Assembly: GCF_016741855.1 (NCBI RefSeq)
Contig: NZ_JAERRH010000004.1
Span: forward strand, 124,001 to 188,000
Source of the DNA: Streptomyces musisoli
Lineage (GTDB): Bacteria > Actinomycetota > Actinomycetes > Streptomycetales > Streptomycetaceae
DNA length: 64,000 nt
Direction of reading: 5' to 3'
In this document: positions 63,912-64,000 of the stretch, in pieces
Layout: every line of letters begins with the position of its first letter
How positions within the stretch are numbered: the stretch's first letter is position 1
Program-made: the position numbers and the translations under genes
Notes under the pieces: model-generated
Told to the model about the DNA's origin: nothing
Databases searched by the model: none
The model's input: the letters and a program-made list of their open reading frames with translations, nothing else

Positions 63912-64000
63912 ATGCCCACCCTTCCCTGGACCACGCGGAACACCCCGCCGCCCGGCACCGAGGTGCACGTCTTCGCCTCCCGCTTCGAGACCCGCACCCT
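63912..64000 (+). CDS. Start of a hypothetical (monooxygenase-like?) protein, truncated by the window
   Basis: Only 29 complete codons are visible: MPTLPWTTRNTPPPGTEVHV then FASRFETRT. The opening resembles small actinobacterial proteins related to antibiotic-biosynthesis monooxygenases, but there is too little to prove it. AAGGAG lies 7-8 bp upstream of the ATG. It starts 31 bp after the MFS stop and may be part of the same transcript. Confidence 0.5.
   Translation, partial: MPTLPWTTRNTPPPGTEVHVFASRFETRT

Overview
The window is chromosomal DNA from a high-GC actinomycete, almost certainly a Streptomyces: very high G+C, frequent GTG starts, 4-bp ATGA/GTGA gene overlaps, Streptomyces-type small zinc-ribbon and DUF proteins, a ydaO-type leader in front of a cell-wall lysis gene, and a second, partial nuo cluster beside korAB. 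Most genes are core or conserved accessory. I saw no transposase, integrase, phage gene or cas gene.

Layout. 1-8.1 kb: 3' part of recQ, then a minus-strand operon (GntR regulator, ferredoxin, sulfonate/nitrate-type ABC importer, AprA-like flavoprotein with a HEAT-repeat tail). 8.2-12.9 kb: M56 peptidase, fumarylacetoacetase, a decayed flavin-oxidoreductase fragment, a HAD phosphatase and a transglycosylase under a c-di-AMP riboswitch. 13.6-23.7 kb: polyprenyl synthase, LolA-like protein plus ABC exporter, FMN reductase, TPR protein, VOC protein, RarD, and a divergent quinone reductase/HxlR pair. 23.7-41.5 kb: korAB, a NarL-type response regulator with two related kinases, and the ten-gene nuo cluster A-B-C-H-I-J-K-L-M-N, which lacks D, E, F and G. 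41.7-47.3 kb: HtpX, YccF, an APC permease, YajQ, tRNA-Tyr and a GH3 enzyme. 47.6-49.6 kb: secreted protein, ECF sigma factor and membrane anti-sigma candidate, where the two flanking genes share a nearly identical 457-bp segment. 50-57.2 kb: small Streptomyces-type proteins, a frameshifted SpoIIE-type phosphatase and a pair of 100-bp inverted repeats around a DUF4232 gene. 57.2-60.1 kb: an SDR gene, minisatellites and an amidohydrolase. 60.1-64 kb: tRNA-Thr, tRNA-Met, rpmG, two MaoC-type dehydratases, and a TetR/MFS efflux pair with matching operators.

Functional links. KorAB should make reduced ferredoxin, and the neighbouring nuo set has the membrane arm and the ferredoxin-like NuoI but no NADH module, so ferredoxin-driven proton pumping is a reasonable inference. 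The sigma/anti-sigma/secreted-domain trio looks like a signalling cassette in which the secreted protein carries the same sensor domain as the membrane protein. Minisatellites at gene 3' ends, several crossing a stop codon, and repeated CACGCGCGCGTG palindromes are a recurring feature of the window.
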